The notes: a model not told the origin generated them from the letters alone. A DNA stretch of 64,000 nt from CAG-177 sp003514385 (GCA_051920445.1 JBPPLN010000001.1:496001-560000), one strand, 5' to 3'; counted from the stretch's first letter, positions 39,642 to 48,680 are shown. Made by a program: numbers and translations.

Positions 39642-40913
39642 TCAGCGGGTAATGATGGAATCCCTTTCAGCGCCAACAGAAATATATTTTATCTGCACGC
39701 CGATCCGCGTTTCTATGAAGTCGATATATTTTTTCGCCGCTTCGGGCAGTTCATCGAACGAGCGGCAGTCGGAGATATCCTCTTTCCAGCCGTCAAAATA
39801 CTCATAGACGGGCTTTGCGTTATTGAACGCGCTGCCGGTCGGGAAAGTATCGACGCGCTTTCCGTCTGTTTCATATGCGACGCAGACGGGGATTTTATCG
39901 AAATAAGAGAGAATGTCAAGCTTTGTCAGCGCGATTGCGGTCGCGCCCTGGACACGCGCTCCGTAGCGCGAGGCCACGACATCGAAGCCGCCGACTCTTC
40001 TCGGTCTGCCGGTAGCCGCGCCATATTCGTTGCCCGCCCGGCGAAGGATTTCGCCCTCTTCACCGAACAGCTCGCACACGAACGGACCCTCGCCAACGCA
40101 GGTCGAGTAGGCTTTCATAACGCCTATGCTCTCGTCAAGATGTAACTGCGGAATACCCGCGCCGATAGTCGAAAATGCGGCGATGCTGTTTGACGACGAG
40201 GTATACGAATAAATGCCGTAATCAATATCCCTGAGTGCGCCGAGCTGAGCTTCAAAGAGTATCTTTTTGCCCTCGTCAGCCGCTTTGCTCAGATATTCCG
40301 ACGTGTTGCAGATATACGGGAGCAGCGGCTTGCCGTAGGTGCGAAGCCAGGTGAGCATTTTTTCGGCGTCGATAGGCTCGTGGTGATATCCGCCCTCGAT
40401 GAGCAGGTTTTTCCACTCGACGATATCCCTGAGATGATCGGCGACGCCGTCTATGTCGCGCAGATCGCCCATGCGAATAGTCTTTTTCATATATTTGTCC
40501 GCATAGACGGGCGCGATTCCGCGGCGGGTCGAGCCGAATTTTTTATCGGAGAGTCTGTCCTCTTCGAGGCAGTCCTGTATCCTGTGATAGGGCATGCAGA
40601 TAGTTGCGCGGTCGCTGATTTTCAAGTTTTCCGGGGATATCTCTATCCCCTTTTCGCGCAGCCTGCCGATCTCGCCGACGAGGTGCTCGATGTCAATAAC
40701 CATTCCCGTGCCCATGACATTCACTGTGCCGTCGCGCAGAATGCCGGACGGGAGCAGATTGAGAATAAACGTGCCCTTTTCGTTGACGACGGTGTGACCC
40801 GCATTGTTTCCGCCCTGATAGCGCGAAACTATATCAAAATCCTGCGAAAGATAATCGACGATGCGTCCCTTGCCCTCGTCGCCCCAGTTGACACCGACTA
40901 TCGCTGATAACAT
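39642..40913 (-). CDS. purA: Adenylosuccinate synthetase
   Basis: Joins aspartate to IMP using GTP, the first committed step from IMP to AMP. The 423-residue protein starts AIVGVNWGDEGKGR (catalytic Asp and P-loop) and has GGNNAGHT near residue 37 (catalytic His), QLGALRDIDYG near 225, TGRPRRVGGFD near 295, and KLDIL near 328 (guanine specificity). AAGGAG lies 9 bp before ATG 40913. The frame is open 12 codons further but without a ribosome site. It lies downstream of an aspartate aminotransferase and a YoaK-like gene on the same strand, so aspartate supply and use may be co-expressed. Confidence 0.97.
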   Translation of the reverse strand: MLSAIVGVNWGDEGKGRIVDYLSQDFDIVSRYQGGNNAGHTVVNEKGTFILNLLPSGILRDGTVNVMGTGMVIDIEHLVGEIGRLREKGIEISPENLKISDRATICMPYHRIQDCLEEDRLSDKKFGSTRRGIAPVYADKYMKKTIRMGDLRDIDGVADHLRDIVEWKNLLIEGGYHHEPIDAEKMLTWLRTYGKPLLPYICNTSEYLSKAADEGKKILFEAQLGALRDIDYGIYSYTSSSNSIAAFSTIGAGIPQLHLDESIGVMKAYSTCVGEGPFVCELFGEEGEILRRAGNEYGAATGRPRRVGGFDVVASRYGARVQGATAIALTKLDILSYFDKIPVCVAYETDGKRVDTFPTGSAFNNAKPVYEYFDGWKEDISDCRSFDELPEAAKKYIDFIETRIGVQIKYISVGAERDSIITR

Positions 40914-40960
40914 AATGATTGCTCCTTCTTTCGTTTGACTTGCCGCCATGCGGCGTGATT

Positions 40961-41680
40961 TCAGTTTTCGCTGTGTTTTGCGCCGTTTTCCGCGCTGAGA
41001 ATAAGCTCCTCCTCTTCGCGGATGAACATCATGCCGAAGCTTATCAAAAGCAGTCCGCAGGATATCCAGATCGACTTCTCGCCGAGTCTCCCGGTAACAA
41101 AGCTGCCGACACCCGCGCCGACGGCAAAGACCAATATGACCGCGAAATATGTAAGCGCCTTTTTGAGTATCGCCTTATCCTTTGTGCGAAAATAGGCGCA
41201 GAGAGCCTCAGTGCCGCTTCGCATATTGCCGATGCACATCGTGCTGGCATAGGCATGGCCGCGCACCTTATGGAATGTCTGCACCTGAAGCGCGCAGACG
41301 AACGAGACGAGCGCATTCGCGAGAGGATCGAGCTTCTGCGGCATGAATCCGACCGCAAACAGCAGAACTATCTCATCGATAAGAATCAGCTGCCGCCAGT
41401 GGATTTTCTCGCAGTTTTTGAACCGCATATGCACCACTTCCGCTATCGCGATGCCGATGATAAACGACACAACGGGGATGAGATATTTGATGACCCTGCT
41501 TCTGTCCGCGTCGACAAGAGCCGTGCTCATGAGTACGATGTTTCCCGTCTGCGCATTTGCAAAGACCGAGCCGCGGCAGCAATAAGTATAGGCATCCTGA
41601 AATCCGCCGGAAAGTATTATGAACACCGCCGCGCGGAATTTGTCAGACATCTGTCCGTGAAATCCGTTTTTGAGCTTCAT
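40961..41680 (-). CDS. YoaK-family (DUF1275) membrane protein
   Basis: A 239-residue protein with about six transmembrane helices. The signature GGFQDAYTY followed by ANAQTGNIVLM near residues 25-50 and later QVQTFHKVRGHAYASTMCIGNMR (in part) identify the DUF1275/YoaK family, whose transported compound is unknown. Its ATG overlaps the aminotransferase stop by 4 bp, and purA follows after 47 bp, so the three may be one operon. The coupling suggests a link to aspartate or purine metabolism, which is inference. Confidence 0.88.
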   Translation of the reverse strand: MKLKNGFHGQMSDKFRAAVFIILSGGFQDAYTYCCRGSVFANAQTGNIVLMSTALVDADRSRVIKYLIPVVSFIIGIAIAEVVHMRFKNCEKIHWRQLILIDEIVLLFAVGFMPQKLDPLANALVSFVCALQVQTFHKVRGHAYASTMCIGNMRSGTEALCAYFRTKDKAILKKALTYFAVILVFAVGAGVGSFVTGRLGEKSIWISCGLLLISFGMMFIREEEELILSAENGAKHSEN

Positions 41681-42975
41681 GCAGACACACGACCCTTGGA
41701 TTTATCGGCAGTCAGCCTGTCTATACTGACAAGCTTCGTGCAGAGTGCGAGCACGCGCACCGCGAGAGTTATCTCTTCGACCGTTGCAAACGACGGGGCG
41801 AGCCTTATATTTTTATCCTCCGGGTCGAGTCCGTGCGGATAAGTTGCCCCGGCGGGAGTGAACGTAACGCCGCAATCGCCGCACATCTTCACGACCTTTC
41901 CGGCGCAGCCCGGCATGGTGTCAAACGAGAGGAAATACCCGCCCTTGGGCGTTGTCCACTCTGCGATGCCCAGGCCGCCCAGTTCTTCGTCCAGCACTTT
42001 ATATACCGAATCGAACTTCGGCTTCAAAATGGCGGCGTGCTTTTTCATATGTGCTTTAAGTCCGGCGCTGTTTTTGAAATATCTCGCGTGCATCAGCTGG
42101 TTCATCTTATCCGGTCCGATTGTCGCGAATTTCAAAAAGCTCTTTATATCTATCAGATTGGCCGGACTCGCCGCGACCGCCGCAACGCCCGCGCCCGGGA
42201 AGGTTATCTTGCTCGTGGAGCAGAACTCATAGACCATATCGGCGCTGCCGGCTTTTTCGCATTCCTCGATTATATCCGGTATCTGCGCATTGTCGCCGTC
42301 AAAGGCGTGGACACAGTAGGCATTGTCCCAGAATATACGAAAATCCTCCGCCGCCGGCTTCAATGCGGCGAAGCGTCTGACTGTCTCGTCGCTGAACACG
42401 ATTCCCGTTGGGTTCTGGTATTTCGGCACGCACCAGATACCTTTCACCTTTTCGTCCTTTATCAATTTTTCGACCTCGTCCATATCGGGACCCGTCGGCA
42501 GCATCGGCACGGGGACAAGCTCGAAGCCGAAATGCTCGGTTATTGCAAAATGGCGGTCATATCCGGGGACGGGGCAGAGGAACTTGCGCCCTTCAACCTC
42601 CTGCCAGGGCTTCGCGCCGCAGATTCCGTCTGTCATGCCGTGGCCGACTATCTGATACATCATAGTAAGGCTGCTGTTCCCGCCGACAAGCGTATGCGAC
42701 GAGTGCGTGCCCATCATATGCGCGAGCAGGCGCTTTGCCTCCGGGATTCCGTCAAGTCCGCCGTAGTTGCGGCAATCCTGCCCGCTCTCGGAGTCGAGGA
42801 TGCTGCGGCTGTCGATAACATCGAGCATACCGAGCGACAAATCCAGCTGCTCCGCCGACGGCTTTCCGCGCGACAGATCGAGCGTCACGCCGTTTTTCAA
42901 AAGTTTTTGGAGCTCTTTCGCAGCTTTCTCTTTTTCTGCTGCCAGCTCTTCGCTGCTTGCTTTCAGATAATTCAA
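41677..42975 (-). CDS. Aspartate aminotransferase, AspT (PF12897) type
   Basis: A PLP-dependent class I fold enzyme of 432 residues. LDLSRGKPS near residue 33 marks the N-terminus, followed by NYGGLDGIPEAK, GGNSSLTMMYQ (PLP phosphate), KYQNPTGIVFSDE near 203, WDNAYCVH (PLP Asp) and STSKITFPGAG with the Schiff-base lysine near residue 261. This arrangement matches the actinobacterial and clostridial aspartate aminotransferase group rather than AspC. Start TTG at 42975 is behind a weak AAAGAAG. A good minus-strand promoter lies just upstream. It is divergent from a LysR regulator, a probable controller. It makes aspartate from oxaloacetate, which downstream PurA uses. Confidence 0.88.
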   Translation of the reverse strand: MNYLKASSEELAAEKEKAAKELQKLLKNGVTLDLSRGKPSAEQLDLSLGMLDVIDSRSILDSESGQDCRNYGGLDGIPEAKRLLAHMMGTHSSHTLVGGNSSLTMMYQIVGHGMTDGICGAKPWQEVEGRKFLCPVPGYDRHFAITEHFGFELVPVPMLPTGPDMDEVEKLIKDEKVKGIWCVPKYQNPTGIVFSDETVRRFAALKPAAEDFRIFWDNAYCVHAFDGDNAQIPDIIEECEKAGSADMVYEFCSTSKITFPGAGVAAVAASPANLIDIKSFLKFATIGPDKMNQLMHARYFKNSAGLKAHMKKHAAILKPKFDSVYKVLDEELGGLGIAEWTTPKGGYFLSFDTMPGCAGKVVKMCGDCGVTFTPAGATYPHGLDPEDKNIRLAPSFATVEEITLAVRVLALCTKLVSIDRLTADKSKGRVSA

Positions 42976-43016
42976 AGTAATTCTTCTTTCCGGGCTTTAC
43001 TTTTTTTGACAAGTGT

Positions 43017-43086
43017 ATTATAATCCAGTTGCAGATATGTGTAAAATCTATAATACATATATCAACGATATCTAAAACATATATCA
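43017..43086. promoter_or_regulatory. Divergent control region of the aminotransferase and LysR genes
   Basis: Minus promoter TTTACA (43045-43040), 17 bp, perfect TATAAT (43022-43017). Two exact copies of ACATATATCA (43055-43064 and 43077-43086) lie 22 bp apart upstream of it and directly in front of the LysR ribosome site, a layout that fits LysR activation and self-repression. Confidence 0.6.
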
Positions 43087-43099
43087 GCGGAGGCTTATC

Positions 43100-43990
43100 A
43101 TGAACATAAACTACGACTACTACCGAATCTTTTACTTCGTCGCAAAATACGGCAACATCTCACAGGCCGCGAAGCTGCTTTTGAACAACCAGCCCAATCT
43201 GACAAGGACGATAAAGAACCTCGAAAGCGAGCTCGGTTGCCCCCTGTTTTCGCGCACAAACCGCGGCATGCGCCTGACGCCGGAGGGTCAGAAGCTGTAT
43301 GAGCACATCAAGGTCGCCATCGAGCACATCGAGGCGGGCGAAGAAGAGATAACCGAGAGCAAGAATTTGCAGACGGGCACGGTTTTCGTCGCGGCGAGCG
43401 AGGTCGCCCTGCGCTGCCTGCTTCTGCCAGTGCTCAAAAAATTTCGCATGCTCTATCCCGGGGTTCGCATACGCATCAGCAACCACTCGACCCCGCAGGC
43501 AATAGCCGCGCTCAAGGACGGAACGGCGGATATCGCAATCGTCACGACTCCGACCGTCCGCTCCGCCTCGCTGAGCGAAACCCCGCTTCGCTCAGTGCGC
43601 GAGGTGGCGATATGCTCGCCGGCATTCAAAGAGCTGCTCGGCAGAAAGATAAGCCTCGCCGATCTCGGTAACTATCCGCTGATATCTCTCGGCACGAGCA
43701 CAAAATCATTCGAGTTTTATTCGGCGTTCTTCACCGAGCACGGTCTGCCGTACAGCCCTGACATCGAAGCGGCAACGGCAGATCAGATTCTCCCGATGGC
43801 GCAGGCGGATCTCGGAGTCGGATTCGTGCCCGAGGAGTTCGTAAATCCTTCCGACAACGTGCGGATAATCGACCTCGAAGAAGAGATACCCGAGCGCAGC
43901 ATCTGCCTTATAAAAAGAAAAGAGCAGCCGCTGAGCGTGGCTGCAAAAGAACTTGAAAGAATGATAATAGAACTGGCGAGCGGAGAGTGA
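43100..43990 (+). CDS. LysR-family transcriptional regulator
   Basis: A 296-residue regulator. The N-terminal winged helix-turn-helix spans residues ~1-62 (GNISQAAKLLLNNQPNLTRTIKNLE in part, then CPLFSRTNRGMRLTPEG), and the effector-binding domain from ~90 has the usual periplasmic-binding fold (GTVFVAASEVALRCLL start, DIAIVTTP). GGAGG precedes the ATG. It is divergent from the aspartate aminotransferase gene and probably binds the direct repeats between them. The ligand is unknown. A terminator shared with tRNA-Leu follows. Confidence 0.93.
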   Translation: MNINYDYYRIFYFVAKYGNISQAAKLLLNNQPNLTRTIKNLESELGCPLFSRTNRGMRLTPEGQKLYEHIKVAIEHIEAGEEEITESKNLQTGTVFVAASEVALRCLLLPVLKKFRMLYPGVRIRISNHSTPQAIAALKDGTADIAIVTTPTVRSASLSETPLRSVREVAICSPAFKELLGRKISLADLGNYPLISLGTSTKSFEFYSAFFTEHGLPYSPDIEAATADQILPMAQADLGVGFVPEEFVNPSDNVRIIDLEEEIPERSICLIKRKEQPLSVAAKELERMIIELASGE

Positions 43991-44011
43991 AGAGTGAAAA
44001 GTGAAAAAGTA

Positions 44012-44047
44012 AAAATCGGCAAATATCTGACGATACTTGCCGATTTT
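44012..44047. terminator. Bidirectional terminator between LysR gene and tRNA-Leu
   Basis: A 16-bp stem with one mismatch (44012-44027 with 44032-44047) and a 4-nt loop, with T runs on both strands. It ends the LysR transcript and the tRNA transcript. Confidence 0.88.
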
Positions 44048-44130
44048 TGGTGCGGATAACAGGGATCGAACCTGCATGGTTGCCCACCGGATCCTAAATC
44101 CGGCGCGTCTGCCAATTCCGCCATATCCGC
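44048..44130 (-). tRNA. tRNA-Leu (anticodon UAG)
   Basis: On the minus strand a complete cloverleaf: acceptor GCGGATA pairing TATCCGC, D-arm, anticodon stem CCGGA/TCCGG around loop TTTAGGA with anticodon TAG, a short extra arm, and a T-arm with GTTCGATC. The 3' CCA is encoded. The 83-nt length with a variable arm fits leucine. Confidence 0.95.
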
Positions 44131-44242
44131 ATATGTGCCGTCCACGGAATACCCGGCACGGCTTTTAACTGCTATATTATATCAGGGATAATAATTATTT
44201 TCAAGTTTTTCGTGTTCGGAGCTACAAAAAATAAAAAAAAGC

Positions 44243-44271
44243 TTGCTTTTTTGCGAGTTATCTGTTATCAT
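44243..44271 (+). promoter_or_regulatory. Promoter of rpmB
   Basis: TTGCTT 44243-44248, 17 bp, TATCAT 44266-44271, 36 bp before the L28 start. Confidence 0.6.
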
Positions 44272-44307
44272 ATCATCTGTTACCGAGTAAAGAAGGAGGT
44301 GCGACAC

Positions 44308-44496
44308 ATGGCAAAATGCGAATATTGCGGTAAGGATGTGTCTTTCGGCATCAAGGTTTCCCATTCTCACAGACGTTCAAACAGAACCTGGAAGCCCAAC
44401 ATTAAAAGGGTCAAGGCTATAGTGAACGGCTCTCCCAAGAGAGTTTATGCATGTACTCGTTGCCTTCGTTCCGGCAAAGTTACACGCGCTGTCTGA
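44308..44496 (+). CDS. rpmB: 50S ribosomal protein L28
   Basis: A 62-residue large-subunit protein. MAKCEYCGKDVSFG at the N-terminus and YACTRCLRSGKV at the C-terminus form the two CxxC knuckles of the zinc-binding type of L28. HSHRRSNRTWKPN is the conserved rRNA-binding core. The frame is open upstream to 44212, but AAGGAGGT lies 7 bp before ATG 44308. Monocistronic, with its own promoter and terminator. As in many Clostridia it is not beside rpmG. Confidence 0.97.
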   Translation: MAKCEYCGKDVSFGIKVSHSHRRSNRTWKPNIKRVKAIVNGSPKRVYACTRCLRSGKVTRAV

Positions 44497-44513
44497 TGAC
44501 CGAACAGATATTC

Positions 44514-44547
44514 ACGGCACTGTTTTAAACGGTGCCGTAATTTTTTT
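44514..44547 (+). terminator. Terminator of rpmB
   Basis: ACGGCAC (44514-44520) pairs with GTGCCGT (44532-44538), extended by a partial inner stem, then a run of seven T. Confidence 0.9.
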
Positions 44548-44667
44548 GCCTTTTTATATTCACGCTCCGGCATCTTTTCGGGCGGGCGTAATACTATTAT
44601 ATATTATGCCGTCTTTTCAAACTGCTGACAAAGTTTATGACATAATTGTAAACTTTGGAAAAAGGTA

Positions 44668-44728
44668 TTGATTTTTGGTACAAATGGGTTTAGAATATGA
44701 ATTAGCACTCGGGGATGTAGAGTGCCAA
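44668..44728 (+). promoter_or_regulatory. groESL promoter with CIRCE operator
   Basis: TTGATT 44668-44673, 17 bp, TAGAAT 44691-44696. The CIRCE element TTAGCACTC-N9-GAGTGCCAA lies at 44702-44728 with one mismatch in the right arm, overlapping the start of transcription. It is the binding site of the heat-shock repressor HrcA, encoded outside this window. Confidence 0.95.
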
Positions 44729-44772
44729 AAGATTTTTAAGCTTGCATTTTTTATAATTCAGGAGGAATCGAT

Positions 44773-45057
44773 ATGAACATTAAACCGCTTGCAGACAGAG
44801 TTGTTGTCAAGCCTGTCGAGGTTGAAGAAACTACGAGCAGCGGCATTATCCTCGCCGCTTCCGCACAGGAGAAGCCCCAGGTTGCTGAGGTCGTTGCAGT
44901 GGGTCCCGGCGGACTTGTTGACGGCAAGGAAGTTGAGATGTACGTCAAGGTCGGCGACAGAGTCATAACCGGCAAATATTCCGGCACTGAGGTCAAGCTC
45001 AACAAAGAGGAATACACCATAGTCCGTCAGAGCGACATTCTCGCTATCGTAGAATAA
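44773..45057 (+). CDS. groES: Co-chaperonin GroES
   Basis: A 94-residue lid of the GroEL folding chamber. It has the standard N-terminus IKPLADRVVVKPVE, the mobile loop EETTSSGIILAASAQEKPQ and the VGDRVITGKYSGTE strand near residue 60. GGAGGA precedes the ATG. It is 16 bp upstream of groEL, under one CIRCE-controlled promoter. Confidence 0.98.
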   Translation: MNIKPLADRVVVKPVEVEETTSSGIILAASAQEKPQVAEVVAVGPGGLVDGKEVEMYVKVGDRVITGKYSGTEVKLNKEEYTIVRQSDILAIVE

Positions 45058-45073
45058 TCGGAGGTAATTCATC

Positions 45074-46717
45074 ATGGCAAAACAGATCATTTACGGTGAG
45101 GAAGCCCGCAAGGCTCTCCAGGCCGGTATCGATAAGCTCGCTAACACAGTTAAAATCACGCTCGGCCCCAAAGGCAGAAACGTTGTGCTCGACAAGAAGT
45201 ACGGCGCTCCCCTCATCACCAACGACGGTGTCACCATCGCCAAGGATGTTGAGCTCGAAGATCCCTTTGAGAACATGGGCGCTCAGCTGATAAAGGAAGT
45301 CGCCACAAAGACAAATGATGTCGCGGGCGACGGCACCACCACCGCTACCCTGCTCGCTCAGGCACTCGTCCGCGAGGGCATGAAGAACGTTGTTGCAGGC
45401 GCAAACCCGATGGTCATCAAGAAGGGCATCCAGAAGGCCGTTGACGCCGCTATCGAGGCTGTCAAGTCCCACTCTCAGCCTGTTAAGGGCACCGAGGACA
45501 TCGCAAGAATAGCTACTATCTCCTCCGCTGACGAGGACATCGGCAGAATCATTGCCGACGCTATGGAGAAGGTCACCTCCGACGGCGTTATCACCGTTGA
45601 GGAGTCGAAGATTGCACAGACCGAGGCAGAGGTTGTCGAGGGCATGCAGTTCGACAGAGGCTACATTTCCCCCTACATGGTAACCGACACCGACAAGATG
45701 GAAGCTGTCATTGACGACGCTCTCATTCTTATCACAGACAAGAAGATCGCAAGCATTCAGGATCTTCTTCCCCTGCTCGAGCAGATCATGCACGCAGGCG
45801 GAAAGCTTATCATCATCGCTGAGGACATCGAGGGCGAGGCTCTTTCGACCATCCTTGTCAACAAGCTTCGCGGCGTGTTCACCTGCGTGGGCATCAAGGC
45901 TCCCGGCTTCGGCGACAGACGCAAGGAAATGCTCCAGGATATCGCTATTCTCACCGGCGGCAAGGTCATCACCTCCGAACTCGGCCTTGAGCTCAAGGAC
46001 ACCCAGATTTCCGATCTCGGCCGCGCACGCCAGGTCAAGGTCTCCAAGGAGAACACCATCATTGTTGACGGCGCAGGCGACAAGGACGCTATCAAGTCCA
46101 GAGTCAACCAGATTCGCACCCAGATCGAGAACACCGCTTCCGACTATGACAGAGAGAAGCTTCAGGAGCGCCTTGCAAAGCTTGCAGGCGGCGTAGCGGT
46201 CATCAAGGTCGGCGCAGCTACCGAGACTGAGATGAAGGAGAAGAAGCTCCGCATCGAGGACGCTCTCGCAGCAACCAAGGCAGCTGTTGAAGAGGGTTCC
46301 GTTGCAGGCGGCGGCGTCGCACTGCTCAACGCTATCCCCGCTGTCAAGGCTCTGCTTGACAGCACCGAGGATTCCGACGAGAAGACCGGCGTGAAGATCG
46401 TTCTCAAGGCTCTTGAAGAGCCCGTTCGCCAGATTGCTTCCAACGCGGGACTTGAGGGTTCGGTTATCATCAACCACATCGTTGAGTCCGGCAAAATCGG
46501 CTACGGCTACAACTTCGCTTCTGACGGATATGTTGACATGTTCGAGGCAGGCGTTGTTGACCCGACAAAGGTCACCCGCTCCGCTCTGCAGAACGCCGCT
46601 TCCGTTGCGGCAATGGTTCTGACCACAGAGAGCCTTGTCACCGACAAGCCCGACCCGGCAGCAGACGCGGCAAACGCCGCAGCGATGGCTGCACAGGCCG
46701 GCGGCGGAATGTATTGA
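45074..46717 (+). CDS. groEL: Chaperonin GroEL
   Basis: A 547-residue chaperonin that folds proteins in an ATP-driven double ring. Signatures: ITLGPKGRNVVLDKKYG near residue 29, the nucleotide loop DGTTTATLLA near 86 with catalytic Asp near 52 and 398, and the GGGVAL segment near 415. It ends in AAMAAQAGGGMY, a short Gly-Met tail with a terminal tyrosine. CGGAGG precedes the ATG. Second gene of groESL. A 595-codon antisense frame here reflects codon bias only. Confidence 0.98.
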   Translation: MAKQIIYGEEARKALQAGIDKLANTVKITLGPKGRNVVLDKKYGAPLITNDGVTIAKDVELEDPFENMGAQLIKEVATKTNDVAGDGTTTATLLAQALVREGMKNVVAGANPMVIKKGIQKAVDAAIEAVKSHSQPVKGTEDIARIATISSADEDIGRIIADAMEKVTSDGVITVEESKIAQTEAEVVEGMQFDRGYISPYMVTDTDKMEAVIDDALILITDKKIASIQDLLPLLEQIMHAGGKLIIIAEDIEGEALSTILVNKLRGVFTCVGIKAPGFGDRRKEMLQDIAILTGGKVITSELGLELKDTQISDLGRARQVKVSKENTIIVDGAGDKDAIKSRVNQIRTQIENTASDYDREKLQERLAKLAGGVAVIKVGAATETEMKEKKLRIEDALAATKAAVEEGSVAGGGVALLNAIPAVKALLDSTEDSDEKTGVKIVLKALEEPVRQIASNAGLEGSVIINHIVESGKIGYGYNFASDGYVDMFEAGVVDPTKVTRSALQNAASVAAMVLTTESLVTDKPDPAADAANAAAMAAQAGGGMY

Positions 46718-46740
46718 TCCAAAGCTGAATAAATGATTTG

Positions 46741-46774
46741 AGCCGCTCGGGCAACCGGGCGGCTTGATTTTTTT
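46741..46774 (+). terminator. Terminator of groESL
   Basis: A 10-bp stem with one wobble pair (46741-46750 with 46755-46764), a 4-nt loop and a run of seven T. Confidence 0.9.
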
Positions 46775-46963
46775 GTATCTATAGTTGAAATTTATGACTG
46801 TAACTGATGACGCAGGCAATTGTCGTAACATTGCAAATCAACGCGATACTGTATGCGAGAATATAAAAGTCCTCCTAACTCTTCTGTTAAAACCGCAATA
46901 TCTCATCAAAAGCCGAGCTTACTGACAGCAGAACGATAGAATTCACGGTTCATCTGAAATAGA

Positions 46964-46996
46964 AAAACGGTCGGAGTTTTTGGCTCCGGCCGTTTT
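46964..46996. terminator. Terminator downstream of the DUF6056-like gene
   Basis: A 13-bp stem with one wobble pair (46964-46976 with 46984-46996). The minus strand continues TTTTT, ending the membrane protein transcript. T-rich on the plus side too. Between 46775 and 46963 nothing else was recognised. Confidence 0.88.
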
Positions 46997-47010
46997 GTTT
47001 TGATTTTTAT

Positions 47011-48513
47011 TTATTTGTTGCTCCACATGCCGTTTTTGACATTTTTTATTCTGACTGTCTCATCACCCAAACCGTAGAAGAGCTTGAAGCGAGTCTCCCA
47101 CACGGTGTCTTTAGTCGGGTTGGGAGTCCAGACATATTGCCCAAACGGAAGATTTTCAACCGTAATAGTCTCTTCTCCCGTCTTGAGATCCTCACGAGCT
47201 TTGTTGACACGTCTTTGGTTATAGAAAGTAACAGTGCCGAAAACTCCGAAGAAGAAAAGCATCGCGAATGCCGTGACGCTGACGAGCACTCGGCGAACCG
47301 GAATCTGTATCTTGCTCACAGAAGCCGCTTTGGTTAGCGAATACATATCTGCGACAAGGCAGATCATCAGGACATATGCCGCAAATTCGCATCTGCTGCC
47401 GATGGGGGTAACTATAAGCAACGGAGCGAGAGTTGCGGGCACGCTGACATACCAGAACAAAAGTTTCGACTTTGCGATTCCCTTGCAAGGCACGACTATA
47501 ACAAAGATTCCTATTGCGAGATAGTATATGACCGACAGCGCAGCGTTGAGCATACGGAATATCTTCGGATAGCTGATAGCCCCTATAAGCGACGCAAGCG
47601 ACCAGACGCAAAAGCCGATTATAACAGCCAGCGAGATATAGCCGAACACAAGCTGAGCCTTGTTCTTTATCTTATCCTTGAAAGTCAGCCACAGCAAAAC
47701 GCAAACAACGACAACGAAGATATTGAGCACAACGCTTGCAAGGAAAAAATCCTTTGTAATCGAGAGAACATTTTCAACAGCCCTCGAAATAAGACCGCCT
47801 ACGGAAGTTGAAACGGTTCTGTAGCCGTCAGTACCCTCAGCGATGGCGTGATAGCTGCTGTTCGAGAACATCATTCCCGCTCCGGCTATTGCACCGGCGA
47901 GGAAGCCGAAATGCGCGAAATAGCACTTCTTGAAACGGACAACGCAGTAGATTATGATATAAATTCCAAGAAGAATATTATATATCGTCATCGGCTCCAT
48001 TATCAGCGCACTGCAGAACGCGAGAACAAACAGCGGTATCGCCGCAGCCGGAGCGAACTTCGGCGTGTCCTTGCCGTATATGCGCGCGGTATAACAGATA
48101 AAGATGAGCGTCAGCGCGATTGAAGTGGCATAGTTTGAAAAGCCCGATGTCCAGACTATCGACTGTCTGAGCATATCCGTCGGCATGAGCAGAAGCGCAA
48201 CGCAGGCGATAAGAGGCGCGGTTCTGTTACCGGATATTTTCTCTATCATATAGATAATACCGACAATGAACAGCGACATGCACAACGCCTTGAGCACATT
48301 CGAGCGCGTCAATGCGAGGACAATAAGGTTTCCGACATATCTTCCGTTATAAGCCTCAAAGTGTGCGGCGAGACGGTCGAGACCTATCTGCGAGCCCCAC
48401 GCCCAATCGTCGCCCGAATACGGGAACAGCAGACTGAGCAAAAATACGAATACAAATCCGATCGAGTAAAACACCAGACGCCGTTTCGCGCCGTTACTCA
48501 TTTGTTTTGACAT
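47011..48513 (-). CDS. Polytopic membrane protein, DUF6056-like (GT-C-like layout)
   Basis: A 500-residue protein with about eleven transmembrane helices. After the first helix comes the external sequence PYSGDDWAWGS, then YNGRYVGNL before the second helix. An acidic DD pair in the first external loop followed by an NGRY motif is the hallmark of DUF6056 proteins and resembles GT-C glycosyltransferases that use lipid-linked sugars. A hydrophilic C-terminus of ~70 residues follows the last helix. Monocistronic. Probable role in transferring a sugar to a surface polymer or protein, which is inference from the layout. Substrate unknown. Confidence 0.7.
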   Translation of the reverse strand: MSKQMSNGAKRRLVFYSIGFVFVFLLSLLFPYSGDDWAWGSQIGLDRLAAHFEAYNGRYVGNLIVLALTRSNVLKALCMSLFIVGIIYMIEKISGNRTAPLIACVALLLMPTDMLRQSIVWTSGFSNYATSIALTLIFICYTARIYGKDTPKFAPAAAIPLFVLAFCSALIMEPMTIYNILLGIYIIIYCVVRFKKCYFAHFGFLAGAIAGAGMMFSNSSYHAIAEGTDGYRTVSTSVGGLISRAVENVLSITKDFFLASVVLNIFVVVVCVLLWLTFKDKIKNKAQLVFGYISLAVIIGFCVWSLASLIGAISYPKIFRMLNAALSVIYYLAIGIFVIVVPCKGIAKSKLLFWYVSVPATLAPLLIVTPIGSRCEFAAYVLMICLVADMYSLTKAASVSKIQIPVRRVLVSVTAFAMLFFFGVFGTVTFYNQRRVNKAREDLKTGEETITVENLPFGQYVWTPNPTKDTVWETRFKLFYGLGDETVRIKNVKNGMWSNK

Positions 48514-48617
48514 TTTTTATCCTCCTGATCGGTTATCACTGAATCGAACAATTCCGACGCATAGATTATACATTATCTGTTGTCCAAAAACAATAATATT
48601 GACATATTTTTTATATA

Positions 48618-48647
48618 TTGACAAGCGCAGAGCGGGACTGATATACT
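48618..48647 (+). promoter_or_regulatory. Promoter of the GH29 gene
   Basis: TTGACA 48618-48623, 18 bp, TATACT 48642-48647, 33 bp before the start. Confidence 0.65.
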
Positions 48648-48680
48648 TTCCCTGACGACAAACCGCAAAGGAGAAATGTT

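Noticed and set aside
43981..44012. GAGTGAA-type short tandem repeats after the LysR stop
   Set aside because: Only three degenerate units. Probably chance low complexity next to the terminator, and far too short for a CRISPR array.
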